From NCBI GenBank assembly GCA_903632075.3, contig CAHIKZ030000841.1:155001-219000 (forward strand): a stretch of DNA of 64,000 nt, read 5' to 3'. The translations under genes were made by a program, and so were the position numbers. This document shows positions 52,564 through 63,355 of this stretch, in pieces. Under the pieces are notes generated by a model, which saw only the letters and a list, made by a program, of their open reading frames with translations, was not told the DNA's origin and did not search any database. Within the stretch, counting starts at the first letter, position 1. Each line of letters opens with the position of its first letter. The DNA comes from Acanthosepion pharaonis. Lineage: Eukaryota; Mollusca; Cephalopoda; Sepiida; Sepiidae.

Positions 52564-53324
52564 TATACGCTTCTTAATTTACCGCTTTATGCTTTTCTCA
52601 ACTCATTTAGTAAGCCTCTACCCTGAGTGGCTCTTGGGTATTGTATTAGGCGAACAATTGTGTTAAAAAAAGAAAAAATATCTCTCTTGTCGTCTTGCTG
52701 TTCGTTTCTATATATCCTTCTTTGTTGCTCTCTTTTTCTATCTTGTATGTTTCCTCCGTAAAAAAAAGCACATGCTAGAATAGCACATACATATATACAC
52801 GATTTCATTGTATATATTAGAACCATATTTTTGGTTTATTATTTATTGATACCTTTATTTAAAAAAAAAGAAAAAAAAAGAAGCGATTCATGAAGACAGA
52901 TTACCATTCTTCAACGAAAACAATGGCGCAGTGAGAACCCTGCCGACTTTCTTTGCTCTGTCATTTTTTTGTTGGAAAAACCTTGAAAATTTTTCATCGA
53001 CGTTTTTCTTCCCACTTTTTCGACTTCCATTATTAATTATTTCATTCTTCTCAAAAAAAAAAAAGAAAAAGAAAAAAAGAAAGATTCTTTTAATATTCAT
53101 TCTAGGTTCTGCATTCCAAGATCCGACGTCAGTTAATCGAAACTTAAACCCTAACCCACAGACTTTGTTCCTTGTGTCAGCCTCACAAAACCAAACCATA
53201 AAGTAAAAAGAAAAAGTAAAAACACAGTCGTAAAAAAATTAACCCTTCTTTATAAATGAGATTTTCCAATAAAATATTAATATTGTGAGAGTGCTTTAAT
53301 ATGCTAGACTTCATCCTCAATTTG
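52564..53324. other. No recognised gene; repeat edge motif at 52614
   Basis: CCTCTACCCTGAGTGGCTCT marks the terminus motif also seen at 43963, 49100 and 60209. 53100-53340 is similar to 55970-56110 (CCTCACAAAACCAAACCATAAAG, AAATATTAATATTGTG). Confidence 0.5.
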
Positions 53325-53348
53325 GTTTGTTTTATGGCAATATCTACC

Positions 53349-53616
53349 TCATGTAATGAATATACATACACCTGGATTCCCCCTCACAGTAATATGATTG
53401 GCTGGTGTCAGCCATAAATACAGACTGATGTGGAGGTACAAGGACGACGCCTATTGCCTACGCCTATTGTCTTCGCCTATTGCCTACGCCTATTGCCTAC
53501 CACTACGACGAGGACCAGTCCATTAAGGTTCCCTGCTAGATTGTCCTACTCGGTTACAGTAGTCCAAAACCATTTCGCTAATTTCGAACAAATATATCCC
53601 TTTCCGGGACATATCA
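53349..53616 (+). mobile_element. Solo LTR, family LTR-alpha
   Basis: Ends ATGTAATGAATATACATACA and CCGGGACATATCA, with 5-bp flanks CTACC and CTACT. A GATTGG box and a CATAAATAC box lie about 10 bp apart near 53398-53417. Near 53450-53505 there is a short tandem repeat of CGCCTATTGCCTA. The first bases read TC instead of TG, presumably by mutation. Confidence 0.88.
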
Positions 53617-53667
53617 CTACTTCAATGGGTTATTTAATGCCACAAGATTTTTTATTGCTGCTAATAT

Positions 53668-54159
53668 TGGTAAATTTGCATTGTATGCACCAAAAGCCCC
53701 TCGTATTGAGAACATACCAATCTGGCGTGAAATTGCCTGATTATTTCGAATATGACATTAAAACATTGCGCTAGATTACCGTTTTCGATTTATCATCAAT
53801 GTCAGTTCGATCTCTTTCGCATCGCGTACACAGAACGTCCGCCATACAATGCAAATTTACCAAGGTTGAAAACTAAGTAAGCTTCCGCGCTGTGAAAAGG
53901 CCGATTTTATAAAGCTCTGTAAAAAGGCCAATAAGTAATCTTCCGCGAATTACCTCTCGAGTCAAACCTCATTCAAACGTAAGAAAACAACGCCCCTAAT
54001 GGCGATGCGAAAGAGATCGAATTTACATTGATGATGAATCAAAAACGGTAATCGTATGGAATGTTTTAATGTCATTTTCGAAATAACCAGGCAATTTTAC
54101 ACCAGAATGGCATATTCTTAATACCGTGTGCTTTCGGTGCCTACAATGCAAATTTACCG
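53668..54159. mobile_element. Fold-back element, about 490 bp
   Basis: Arms of about 150 bp (GGTAAATTTGCATTGTATGC, CCGTTTTCGATTTATCATCA, GATCTCTTTCGCATCGC) are inverted at 54001-54158. TAATAT flanks both sides. The interior contains another partial copy of the terminal sequence near 53846. No transposase is present. Confidence 0.88.
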
Positions 54160-54616
54160 TAATATATTTTTAAAAGTATTTCTGGTAATATTTTTTTCCC
54201 AAAAAGTATTGCTGGTAATAATGTATTCTTAATTTAATAATGTATTTCTGGTAATAATTTTTCTTCCAAAATTTATTGCTGGTAATATTTTTTTTAAAAA
54301 AATGCATTGCTCTTATTAAAACCTATTTTTACATTATTTGACCCCAGTTTGGGTTGGGGGTAACTATTTGCCTATAGTTGGGGCCCTAACAGGTGCTACC
54401 ACTCCGGGTCAGGGTGAACCTGGGAATAACAGCACACTCCAAACCTCCTGATCAGAGGCGTTGCTGTTGGATGTAGTCTATCGTCTTACCCAGGACGCGG
54501 ATTTAGTTTATTGTCATATCCAGGTCGCTTTTATTCCCGGTCCGAGCACCCCGAAATAAAACCATAAATAAAAATAAGAAAAAACAACTAGTCAAAAAAT
54601 TTAATGATATTTTATA

Positions 54617-55648
54617 CCGTATATTTCCGCGTATATGGTTACCTTTAGATAAGACGAGATCAAAAAATATATCACATTTTCCTGAATTTATCCTATATCT
54701 GTAGTATAAGACGATTGCTTATTGGTTATATAAAGATGATGTTATTGGAAATATTGTTAATTACTGTATGAATAGAAATTCAAAATAAAACCGTTTCTAT
54801 ATCATGTTTTTCCTTCACACGTCTCCTAAAAAAGAAAACCATTGTTTTGTTTACGTTTCATCACGTGATTTCTTAAGACTACCGATTCTTCTTCCTCTTC
54901 TTTTCCTATATCTAAACAGTTACAAACAGCCTGGTTTACTAATGGCCATTCACTTATACTTCATCAACAATCACAAAATACCTCTAATAACAGTACAATA
55001 ATGTACGATAAAAGTTGCTGTGAACGCAATCATAACTCGATGTTAACATTTTCTCAGCTGAGCTTGCATGGATACAAGTTGATTTCATTGATATGGAATT
55101 ATTCTTTGAATAGACAATTTATTATGAAGTTATGCCAGTAATATATAAGGTAGAAATGGTTTTATTACTTTTATTATCAGTTTATTTGATAATGTGAATC
55201 TTTTCATGTACGTTCTTTGTTATCGCACCAATGCTGAGGTTAGCCTACAGACAAATATCACTCAGAATTTGAGGATTATTGTTTTATAATTTGATATAAT
55301 GGAATATGCGTACACCTTTGTTCCTCCTCACTGGAATATGATTGGCTGGTGTCCGTCATAAATACCGAGGGACATGTAGGATAGTCAAAGTGCCTTAGTC
55401 TGAGAGCAAGGCTATAACGACGCCCATTGGACTACGCCATTGATCTTCACTTTTTACCCGCAACTACGACGCGTACCAGTCGATTACTGCTACCATATTC
55501 TACTTGGTTATAGTAGCCAAAACCACTTAGCTACTTCGTTCTAATATATCCCTTACAGGGACATATCAGAATTGTAGTATAAGACGATGCCCAATATGTA
55601 AGGGTGATTTGCGGGATTTAAAGGTAGTCTTATACGCGGAAATATACG
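54617..55648 (+). mobile_element. TA-targeted MITE with a nested solo LTR
   Basis: Terminal inverted repeats CGTATATTTCCGCGTATA lie at both ends, bordered by TA. The flanks (TTTAATGATATTTTA and ATTGCTATTTTCCATTAAAA) are contiguous in a related uninterrupted sequence at 56033-56080 (TTTTAATGCTGTTTTATAAT and on), which serves as an empty-site relative. About 277 bp of the span is an inserted LTR-alpha. Confidence 0.88.
55292..55568 (+). mobile_element. Solo LTR, family LTR-alpha
   Basis: Begins TGATATAATGGAATATGCG and ends CAGGGACATATCA. Termini TGATAT/ATATCA are inverted. Flanks TAATT and GAATT agree at four of five bases. GATTGGCTGGTGTC and CATAAATACC are conserved with the other two copies. 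Confidence 0.88.
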
Positions 55649-56121
55649 TAATTGCTATTTTCCATTAAAATATTAATATAAAATGCTGGGAGACATTTTA
55701 AATGCAAGTATTTTGGATTATAAAAATGACATAGGGTACCAAATATATATATGCATAACTGATATACAAGAGTTCAATATATCATCTAAAATTTGAATAT
55801 TACATTTCTGAGATGGTCAGCACCACGAAGTGAACATGCACGAACTCGCTCTCTCATTTCAACCATAGTGCGTCTTAGCATATCAACTGGAATGGCTGCG
55901 ATCTTTCTACGGATGATTTGTTTTATTCACACAGATGCGTACGGCTTTAATATACTGGATTTTCTTCACGGGGTCTGCTTCACAAAACAAAAGAGCATAA
56001 AGTGAAAAAAAAAAATAACCAACACGTCAAAATTTTAATGCTGTTTTATAATTATAATTCCCCATCAAAATATTAATATTTTGCGTGTGCTTTAGTAAGC
56101 TTGACGCCATTATGATTTGGA

Positions 56122-56470
56122 GGCACGGTGGAGTAATGGATAGCGGCTCGGATTGAGGAATCGGAGGACCGAGTTCGAAATCCAGTCGAATCCATTACAT
56201 TCGCTTACGTGCTAATACCCTTGGGAAAGGTATGAATCTTCTTCTTCTCCCTCCAGCTATGGGTAAATAGCAGGACAGACTGGGTTCTACAGCCTTGGAT
56301 GGCAACTGGTTTACCGCAGAAAGAAATGACAACCTACTGCGGGGAAAAAAATCTGCCCCGTCAATCATGTATCGAAAGGTACATGATCACCTAAGCATGG
56401 CATATAACTGACTGGGTGCCTCTCAGAGAGCCATAATAAAGCACATCTCGCAGTCTATTCATAGTGGAGT
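56122..56470 (+). mobile_element. tRNA-derived SINE, family S1, best copy
   Basis: The head reads GGCACGGTGGAGTAATGGAT (A-box region 56129-56139) and GACCGAGTTCGAAATCC (B-box region 56169-56183). After CAGTCGAATCCATTACATTC come CTAATACCCTTGGGAAAGG, CTATGGGTAAATAGC and GACTGGGTTCTACAGCC, then a 3' part not shared with 11323-11597. The head is about 70 bp, as expected for a tRNA origin. Pol III boxes are recognisable but not perfect. Confidence 0.88.
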
Positions 56471-56529
56471 CGATTTTCAATTAATGTCTTAACGATGTCA
56501 GTGAAATCTAAGTCGTTTTTTTTTAAACA

Positions 56530-56880
56530 ATTTCACCTCAAGCAAGGCGATAATGCTACTAAGACGCTCGAGGTTACAGGGAGTGAAAGAGAATGAGAAG
56601 ACTTTAATAAAGAGAAGTGAGAAAAGGAGAATAAAAGAACAGGATTGAGGAAGAGAGAGGATGTCCATTGACGTTACATTTAAATTTTTGAAGATTGTAG
56701 GTTGTAGGGGAGTTCAACAAGCGAGAAGCGCGAGAGAAGAAACGATTAGCATAGAACTTACGGTTACATCTAGCCATTTCAACTGTAAAATAATGAGACC
56801 TTACCGCCAATCTAGTACTGCGCTTCAATTAATAAATTGTAGGTAGTATAGATGAAAGTTCATCAGAACAATTCATCATT
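56530..56880 (+). repeat. Dispersed repeat, second copy of the 44870 family
   Basis: Shares AGCAAGGCGATAATGCTACT, TTAGCATAGAACTTACGGTT, ACATCTAGCCATTTCAACTG and CGCCAATCTAGTACTGCGCT with 44870-45300. Confidence 0.8.
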
Positions 56881-57489
56881 TATAGAAAGGATACAGGGAA
56901 GTTACATTATAACTGTGGGAAAGAAATGGATGCTGAGATGTGAAAAATGATGTTCTGAATGTTATTTTTTTATTTATTAACCCAATTGAAGGATATTTAT
57001 TCAGTCTTATTTTCCCGCATTTGTGATGTTTTCTCATGCTGACTCGTGCGCGTTTAATATTTTATTGACATTTTTCGTTGGTATTATTATCAAAGAAAAT
57101 ATGTCTAAAATATTTTACTTGGTGTTATTGATCATCATTCATCTGACCATTTTGTGGGGATGTATCCGAAATCTTTTAAAGGAATTTTGTATTTTCTCTC
57201 TCAATAATACTTTATAAATCACGCCCCCTATATGAATAACATCTGATGAAAACATGACAAATTATAATGATTTTCGTTGTAACTATTGTCCTGATTAGTA
57301 ATGTCTTTTCAACAATCCTTAAAAAATACATATCTATATTCTTTTTCGGCAAATTTCTTTTTTTTTTTTTTAACCATATTTGAATTAAATGCAACGTAAC
57401 AGTATTTTTTTACCATTAGACATTTTATGCCATTTTTTGTTTTAAGTAAAATTCTACTCAAAGTCAAGTTAATAATCATTTTTACTGGT

Positions 57490-57715
57490 TTCTCCCCAAG
57501 GTAATAAAGCCGCTAAGACACAAGGTTTTACTGAGTGAAAGCGAATCTGAAAAAAAAAAGAAAAACATTATTAAGGTGAGAGACCAATAAAAGAACAAGA
57601 ATTAAGACGGCAGAAGATAATGATTGACATTCCATTTAAATTTTTAAAGATCAAAGGCAATAAAGCCACTAAGACACAAGGAGATTACTGAATCTTAGAG
57701 AATATGAGAAAAAAA
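57490..57715 (+). repeat. Dispersed repeat, truncated third and fourth copies of the 44870 family
   Basis: CAAGGTAATAAAGCCGCTAA starts one copy at 57499, and CAATAAAGCCACTAAGACAC starts another at 57657. Both share the ACTGAGTGAAAG- or ACTGAATC-type continuation and lack the later part. Confidence 0.75.
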
Positions 57716-58405
57716 GAGTATTAATCGGATGTTCGCCTGGCAGACTCCCAAAAATGCATAAAATGGAAAAATGTCTTAATACGGATTCAAAGGATAAATA
57801 TCTTGAAAAAAAAATGGTAGAAAATTTATTTTGAAAACGGCTTCGGCAAAAACATGTTCGTACCTCCACCCTTTTAATTTTCAACAAAGCGCTTTTGCCC
57901 GCTGAAGGTGTACAGGTTCTCTTTCAAACGAAAATCCACCGTTAATAAAGGTTGTCGGAATTTTCCCCTTTTTTTTCCCCTTATCGCAAATATTAATTCA
58001 ATTCAAGAAATTTTAAATTTTATATTTTATATAAGTTCGTTTGTGTTTTTTATTAAATTTTTGGCACTATTTTGAAATTATAAATTTTAAATCCAAATTT
58101 GTTTAGCCTGCCTCGCAACAACTCCAACCCTCAGAATGAAAAAATATCAAAAATCAGGGAGTGATTCATATTCCGTAAGTGCGGATGATATTCGAGATAC
58201 TTACAAGGATTTTTTACAATTTAAAAATAAATTTTAAAAATCTGTTTTGGGCTTGTTTTTCGGGGTGAACGCGAATGTAGACCTCCCAGACTTTGAACTC
58301 GCGCCCCCAAATCACCCATATTTGGGGCGATCGCTAAGGTCAAACCAAACGGAGTGCAGTGGAAGGCCTTCGTTCTGGGAGAATTTGGTGCGTATTTTAG
58401 TAATT
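57716..58405. other. No recognised gene
   Basis: 58250-58390 is balanced in composition (GAACTCGCGCCCCCAAATCA), but no conserved frame or element ends were seen. Confidence 0.4.
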
Positions 58406-58412
58406 CTTTTTA

Positions 58413-59060
58413 ATTTGGGGTAAATTAATATTTTGGACTGAATTGATATTTTGGGCTGAATTAATATTTTCGGGTGAATTGGCATTTTGGATGAACTAAT
58501 ATTTTGCGATGAATTAATATTTTGGGGGGAATTGATATTTTGGGGTGAATTAATATTTTGGGGTGAATTAGCATCTTGGGTGAATTAAATATTTTGCGGT
58601 GAATTGATATTTTAGGCTGAATTAATATTTTGGTGTGAATTAATAGTTTGGGGTGAATTTATATTTTGTGGTGAATTGGAATTTTGGGTGAATTAATATT
58701 TTGGGGTGAATTGATATTTTGGGGTGAATTAATATTTTCGGATGAATTGGCATTTTGGATGAACTAATATTTTGGGATGAATTAATATTTTGGGGTGTAT
58801 TTATATTTTGGGGTGAATTGGAATTTTGGGTGAATTAATATATTGTGGTGAATTAATATTTTGGGGTGAATTGATATTTTAGGGGTGAATTAATATTTTG
58901 GGGTGAATTAGCATTTTGGGTGAATTAAATATTTTCCGGTGAATTTTTAGTGTGAATTAATATTTTAGGGTGAATTGGAATTTTGGGTGAATTAATATTT
59001 TGGGGTGAATTTATATTTTGGAGTGTATTTATATTTGGAGATGAATAGATATTTTGGGGT
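58413..59060 (+). repeat. 18-20 bp minisatellite, more than 30 units
   Basis: GGTGAATTAATATTTTGGG and variants (GAATTGATATTTT, GAATTGGCATTTT, ATGAACTAATATTTT) recur about every 18-20 bp for 650 bp. Variant types recur in blocks, suggesting segmental duplication inside the array. The NINSPQ-type minus frame is a translation of it. Confidence 0.95.
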
Positions 59061-59479
59061 GAATTAACAGAAACGATACAGGTTGTATTTAATGGAGCAA
59101 TTTTCTGCAAGTCCGTTTGATAGTGTTGATTTACTTCATAATCTTGCGCCAGACAAAAAGAAACGAAAGAAACTGTGTCTTCCGTGGAACTGTTTTGAGT
59201 TAGAAAAGGAAATGTGAGAAGAAAAACGAAGAAACGGCCAAAATAAAAGAAAAAGAAACAAGAACCTGATGACGAATGATATGAAGAATAATATTCTCAG
59301 AAGGCACAGTTGGTTGTTCGCGGCTTGGGTTACAATTCAATGCCTTCTGTCATACACCACCAACTGTTGAGTTATTTAAAGAAACCCCGCAATCAGCCGA
59401 CACTGCACCGACGGTTCCTCTTCAAGCAAACCTGATTGCAAGCAGCGCTAGCAGCTGATCAAGTGAAGTCGAAGCTGAG
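59061..59479. other. No recognised gene
   Basis: Purine-rich stretch at 59155-59280, then mixed sequence. No conserved frame. Confidence 0.4.
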
Positions 59480-59700
59480 GGGTACTTTTAACGGTTAGCG
59501 TCTCGCGATGACAAATCGGCATGTCGAGTTCGAATGTTCATTACGTTCAATTTCGCCTAAATAACCCTCCCCGCCCCGTCTCCACGAGTATTGGGTTAAA
59601 TGGCAGGGATGGATGGGTTCTTTTGTCCTCAGATGGTAATCAGTCTAGAATTAAAAAAAAGCTTTGAATTGAAAATAAGCCTGTGGAAGGATGGGCTCCG
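59480..59700 (+). mobile_element. Possible S1-related SINE
   Basis: GGTTAGCGTCTCGCGATGAC and GTCGAGTTCGAATGTTC look like a tRNA-like head with B-box. ATGGATGGGTTCTTTTGTCC and GGTAATCAGTCTAG parallel the GGGTTCTATAGCCTTGGATGG...ACCAGTCTAG body of S1. A body fragment alone occurs at 60985-61015. Confidence 0.5.
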
Positions 59701-60224
59701 CCAGGTTATCTTTGCTTTTGCTGCTATGGTTGCAGTAATTGAGCTGCCTCCATGGGTTACGACACACGTGACTTAACGGGACGTGATGTGAACAACAACC
59801 GAATGAAAACTTCGCTGGTAGAGATTAAAACAGGCACATATGTCGAGGAATATGAAAAAAAGAAAACAACAAGTATAGAGATCATCGCACTGAGTTGACA
59901 CATCATTTTTCCTCAGATGATTCAAATTAATCCTCGTGTAGATACAAATAAGTGCGACGGACACAATTGCTTGCAAAAGTTCATCCATGAAATAAGATTT
60001 TGATAGGTGAGTAATTCCATTAAACGCGGTGGAAGAATGTGATATGTTCACCTTAATAAATTACTTTCTCTGTTAATTGAAACAGCATTTTAAAAATCGA
60101 GACTTAATACAGTGAACGACTAATGCGTTGAATGGGTTGTCTTGTAAAAGGTCACTTTTGTTTCCATGTAATGTTTTACTTAATCCATATCAACTGTTCC
60201 TTAACGTAACACTCTACCTCGAGT

Positions 60225-60486
60225 GGCACTTGGGCTTTGTACATTTTCGTTAAAGATAACTGACGAGGTACTGAGATTAAGCTTTTTATCTAATTTTTCT
60301 TGTGTACGTATAACTGTTTTGTTTTTGGGACATACATTGTGTAAAAGTTATCCAAAGCTTTTCTTTTTTTATAATAATTTTTTAACTTTTTTTTAAATTT
60401 TTGACTGAATATATGGATTATTATGTATGTATCTCGAATGATTTCCCAAATACGGTGAGCACATTGTGGCCGAGTTCATAATTGAC

Positions 60487-60535
<49 letters not shown>

Positions 60536-60740
60536 CGTGTATTTAGGCAGTAATTTTTCATTGCTGCATGTTTCATTAAATAATATAGACAAGTTTTGTC
60601 CATTAATTTTAAGTTTGCTTTCATATTGTCTGATAAGCTTAATAACATTATCATTGAAAGACGAAAGGAAATCACCATATTGATAAATGTTTTAATCCTA
60701 TCTAAGCTTTCGGCTTGCATAAACTATTATCAAAGATGAC
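60225..60740 (+). repeat. Family X repeat with a TA tract
   Basis: GACGAGGTACTGAGATTAAG, TCTAATTTTTCTTGTGTACG and GACATACATTGTGTAAAAG match other family X copies. A TA tract lies at 60488-60532. CTTTCGGCTTGCATAAAC then TATTATCAAAGATG forms the same altered hammerhead-like layout (minus strand TTGATAATAG...GCCGAAAGC). A CTCTACCTCGAGTGGCACTT edge motif lies just upstream at 60209. Confidence 0.75.
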
Positions 60741-61554
60741 AAGTACATTTCAATATATCAAACGATACACGGACAAAACAATTGTTTGATATATTGAAAT
60801 GTAATCGATATTTTGTTGAGGATTATTCTAGGCTCGACGAATTGCTATATGATTCGCCTAAATCCTCCAGAACACACACACACACACATATATATGGGAC
60901 CCTGTTCAAAATGACAAGTCATAGAACTGTGTTCTAATTCTAGTCCCGTTCCTTATACACACAGGTATCAGTAGACTGAGCTATTTAGCCTTGGTTGGCT
61001 ACCAGTCTAGAGAACACCTAATTCGAAACCCGAAGATCCTTTTGAGACCTTGCGGTACACTATGCGCCATCTGTAATTTGAATTTTTATAATTTTCATTT
61101 TTACAATTAAAACCGGAATTTTATTTATTTTTTTTTTTACATAAGTAATACCGGACTTTACAATAACAATGGATTTATGTCATTGGCTTTAGAAAAACAA
61201 GGTCCGTAAGAAAATGCGAAAGCAAACGTCGATCAAAAATTAAACACGTCATTTCTTTTTAACCGTAAATGGAAAAGGTCGTAATCGGACAAAATAGTCT
61301 TTAACATAAAAAAAACTTATGTCTTAAAATAAGAACTAAGCATCCGCGGTATTTGACAAACACTTGATAGCCATATTTGAATGACATCTGATGATTCTAG
61401 GACCATCAGATTCATTATTATTATTATCTCTTTATTGATTTGTATTTATTGTTGGAACGCACTCGATCTTATGTCATTAAAAACAAATTTTCAAACTAGC
61501 TACGCAAAAATGTGTACTTTGTATTTATTACGATAAACGTTATTTGAATAGATT
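60741..61554. other. No recognised gene; short (CA)n at 60874-60890
   Basis: GTTTGATATATTGAAATGTA at 60784 is the inverse of TACATTTCAATATATCAAAC at 60744, a 20-bp inverted repeat with a 20-base spacer. The rest is unremarkable AT-rich sequence. Confidence 0.5.
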
Positions 61555-62965
61555 TGTTTATTTGTTTATCTAGTTGGATATTAACTCATTATAGGGCATT
61601 TAGCAGCGAAATTTATTTTTTTTTACAAAAAATCATTGCTGGTAATATGTTTTAATTTTTCAAAAATGATTTGCTGGTAATATGTTTGTTTTTGTTTTTC
61701 AAAAAAATAATTGCTGGTAATATTCTTTTTCAAAAAAGTATTGCTGGTTGTTTTTTTTTCAAAAGTGTATTTCTGGTATATTTTTTTTCAAAAATGTATT
61801 GCTAGTAATATATTTTTTCGAAAATGTATTCCTGGTAATATGTTTTTTTCGAAAATGAATTGCTGGTAATATTTTTTTCAAAAATGTATTCCTGGTAATA
61901 TGTTGTTTTTTTTTTTATTTTCAAAAAATGTATTACTGGTAATATTTTTATTCAAAAGTGTATTTCTGGTAATATTATTTTTCAAAACTGTATTGCTCGT
62001 AATATGTTTTTTTTTTTTTTTTCAAAAATATATTGCTGGTAATATTTTTTTAAATGTATTGCTAGTAACATTTTCTTTTTCAAAAATGTATTGCTGGTAA
62101 TTTTTTTTTCATAAGTGTATTGCTATAATATTTCTTTTTAAAAGTATATTGGTGGTAATATTTTTTTAAAGTTTATTGCTGGTAATATTTTTTAAAGTTT
62201 GGTGCTGGTAATATTTTTTTAAATTTATTGCTGGTAATATATTTTTTTAAATTCATTGCTGGTAATATTTTTAAAGTTTAGTGCTGGTAATATTTTTTAA
62301 AATTTATTGCTGGTAATATTTTTTTTTAATTTATGGCTGGTAATATTTTTTAAAGTTTAGTGCTGGTAATATTTTTAAAAATTTATTGCTGGTAATATTT
62401 TTTAAAATTCATTGCTGGTAATATTTTTTTTTAATTTATTGCTGGTAATATTTTTTAAAGTTTAGTGCTGGTAACATTTTTTAAAATTTATTGCTGGTAA
62501 TATTTTTTTAAATTTATTGCTGTTAATATTTTTTTTTTAATTTATTGCTGGTAATATTTTTTAAAGTTTAGTGCTGGTAATATCTTTTAAAATTTATTGC
62601 TGGTAATATTTTTTTTAAATTTATTGCCGGTAATATTTTTTAAAGTTTAGTGCTGGTAATATTTCTTAAAATTTATTGCTGGTAATATTTTTTAAAATTT
62701 ATTGCTGGTATTTTTCCATGTATTTTTTGTAATTATTTTTTACTATGAAAATATTTTGTATGTATTTTTAATAGAAAAATGTATTTGTATACATTCTTAA
62801 TGTTTGGACACTTATTTACCCATAGCTAGGACCCTAACAGGTGCTACCACACTGGGTCAGGATGGGTCTGGGAAAAACAGCAATTAAGAGGCGATTCTCT
62901 GCTCGTCAAAACCTCCCAATCACAGGCCTTGCTGCCGGATGTAGTTTATCGTTGTACCCGGGGCG
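61555..62965 (+). repeat. Family V element with the largest internal array
   Basis: After a degraded head (TTATAGGGCATTTAGCAGCG), about three dozen units of TTGCTGGTAATATTTTTT plus TTCAAAAATGT or TAAAATT(T/C)A run from 61625 to 62720. The first half uses the longer unit with CAAAAATGTA. The second half uses a shorter unit (about 24-26 bp) and alternates AAATTTATTGCTGG with AAGTTTAGTGCTGG, a higher-order dimer. The tail carries GGACCCTAACAGGTGCTACC, CAATTAAGAGGCGATTC and GCCGGATGTAGTTTATCGTT. Confidence 0.92.
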
Positions 62966-63069
62966 AATTTGAATAGATATACTTTTTGAGTTGGTGTAAT
63001 AATTATTTTAAACGGTGAAGTTAATATTCAGTTGTATAGACAGCATAAAGTCTTATTAAAGAAAATAAC

Positions 63070-63160
63070 TTTGCAACCTCCTCGTTGCTTCCATGTTCAG
63101 TCTATGTTATTCTCAGCATCCTCCTGTAGAGCCACATTTCTGTTGAATCGGGCCTCTTCT
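63070..63160 (-). pseudogene. LINE C-terminal fragment
   Basis: The minus strand reads STEMWLYRRMLRIT, a stop, TEHGSNEEV, matching ETTEMWFYSKMLRMPWTE of the LINE at 48385-48905. Confidence 0.75.
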
Positions 63161-63355
63161 TCAACGATGAATTATCCAGCATTCACTGCGCTGTAGGTAA
63201 ACTGATATAACAGTGTTTCAGCATTTTCTTTCAATGTTTCTAATGATATATTAGAAAGTCGCAATACTTTTTTCGTTTCTGAAATGTAGCTTTCGATATT
63301 CAGAGACGGCTTCGGATCTTGCCCTTCTTGTTGGTAAAATGTATGCGTTTCATTT

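Larger units (their letters stand above)
53325..54540 (+). repeat. Family V element interrupted by an LTR and a fold-back
   Basis: The head GGTTTGTTTTATGGCAATAT...CTACC is cut by LTR-alpha (53349-53616) and resumes with CTACTTCAATGGGTTATTTA. Array units resume at 53640, are cut by a fold-back (53668-54159), and continue at 54160-54330. The tail (GCTACCACTCCGGGTCAGGG, GTTGGATGTAGTCTATCGTC) ends near 54540. The order of insertion can be read directly. Confidence 0.9.

Noticed and set aside
57240..57270. CTGATGA at 57242 as a hammerhead core
   Set aside because: It is followed by AAACATGAC with no hairpin and no GAAA in the right place.
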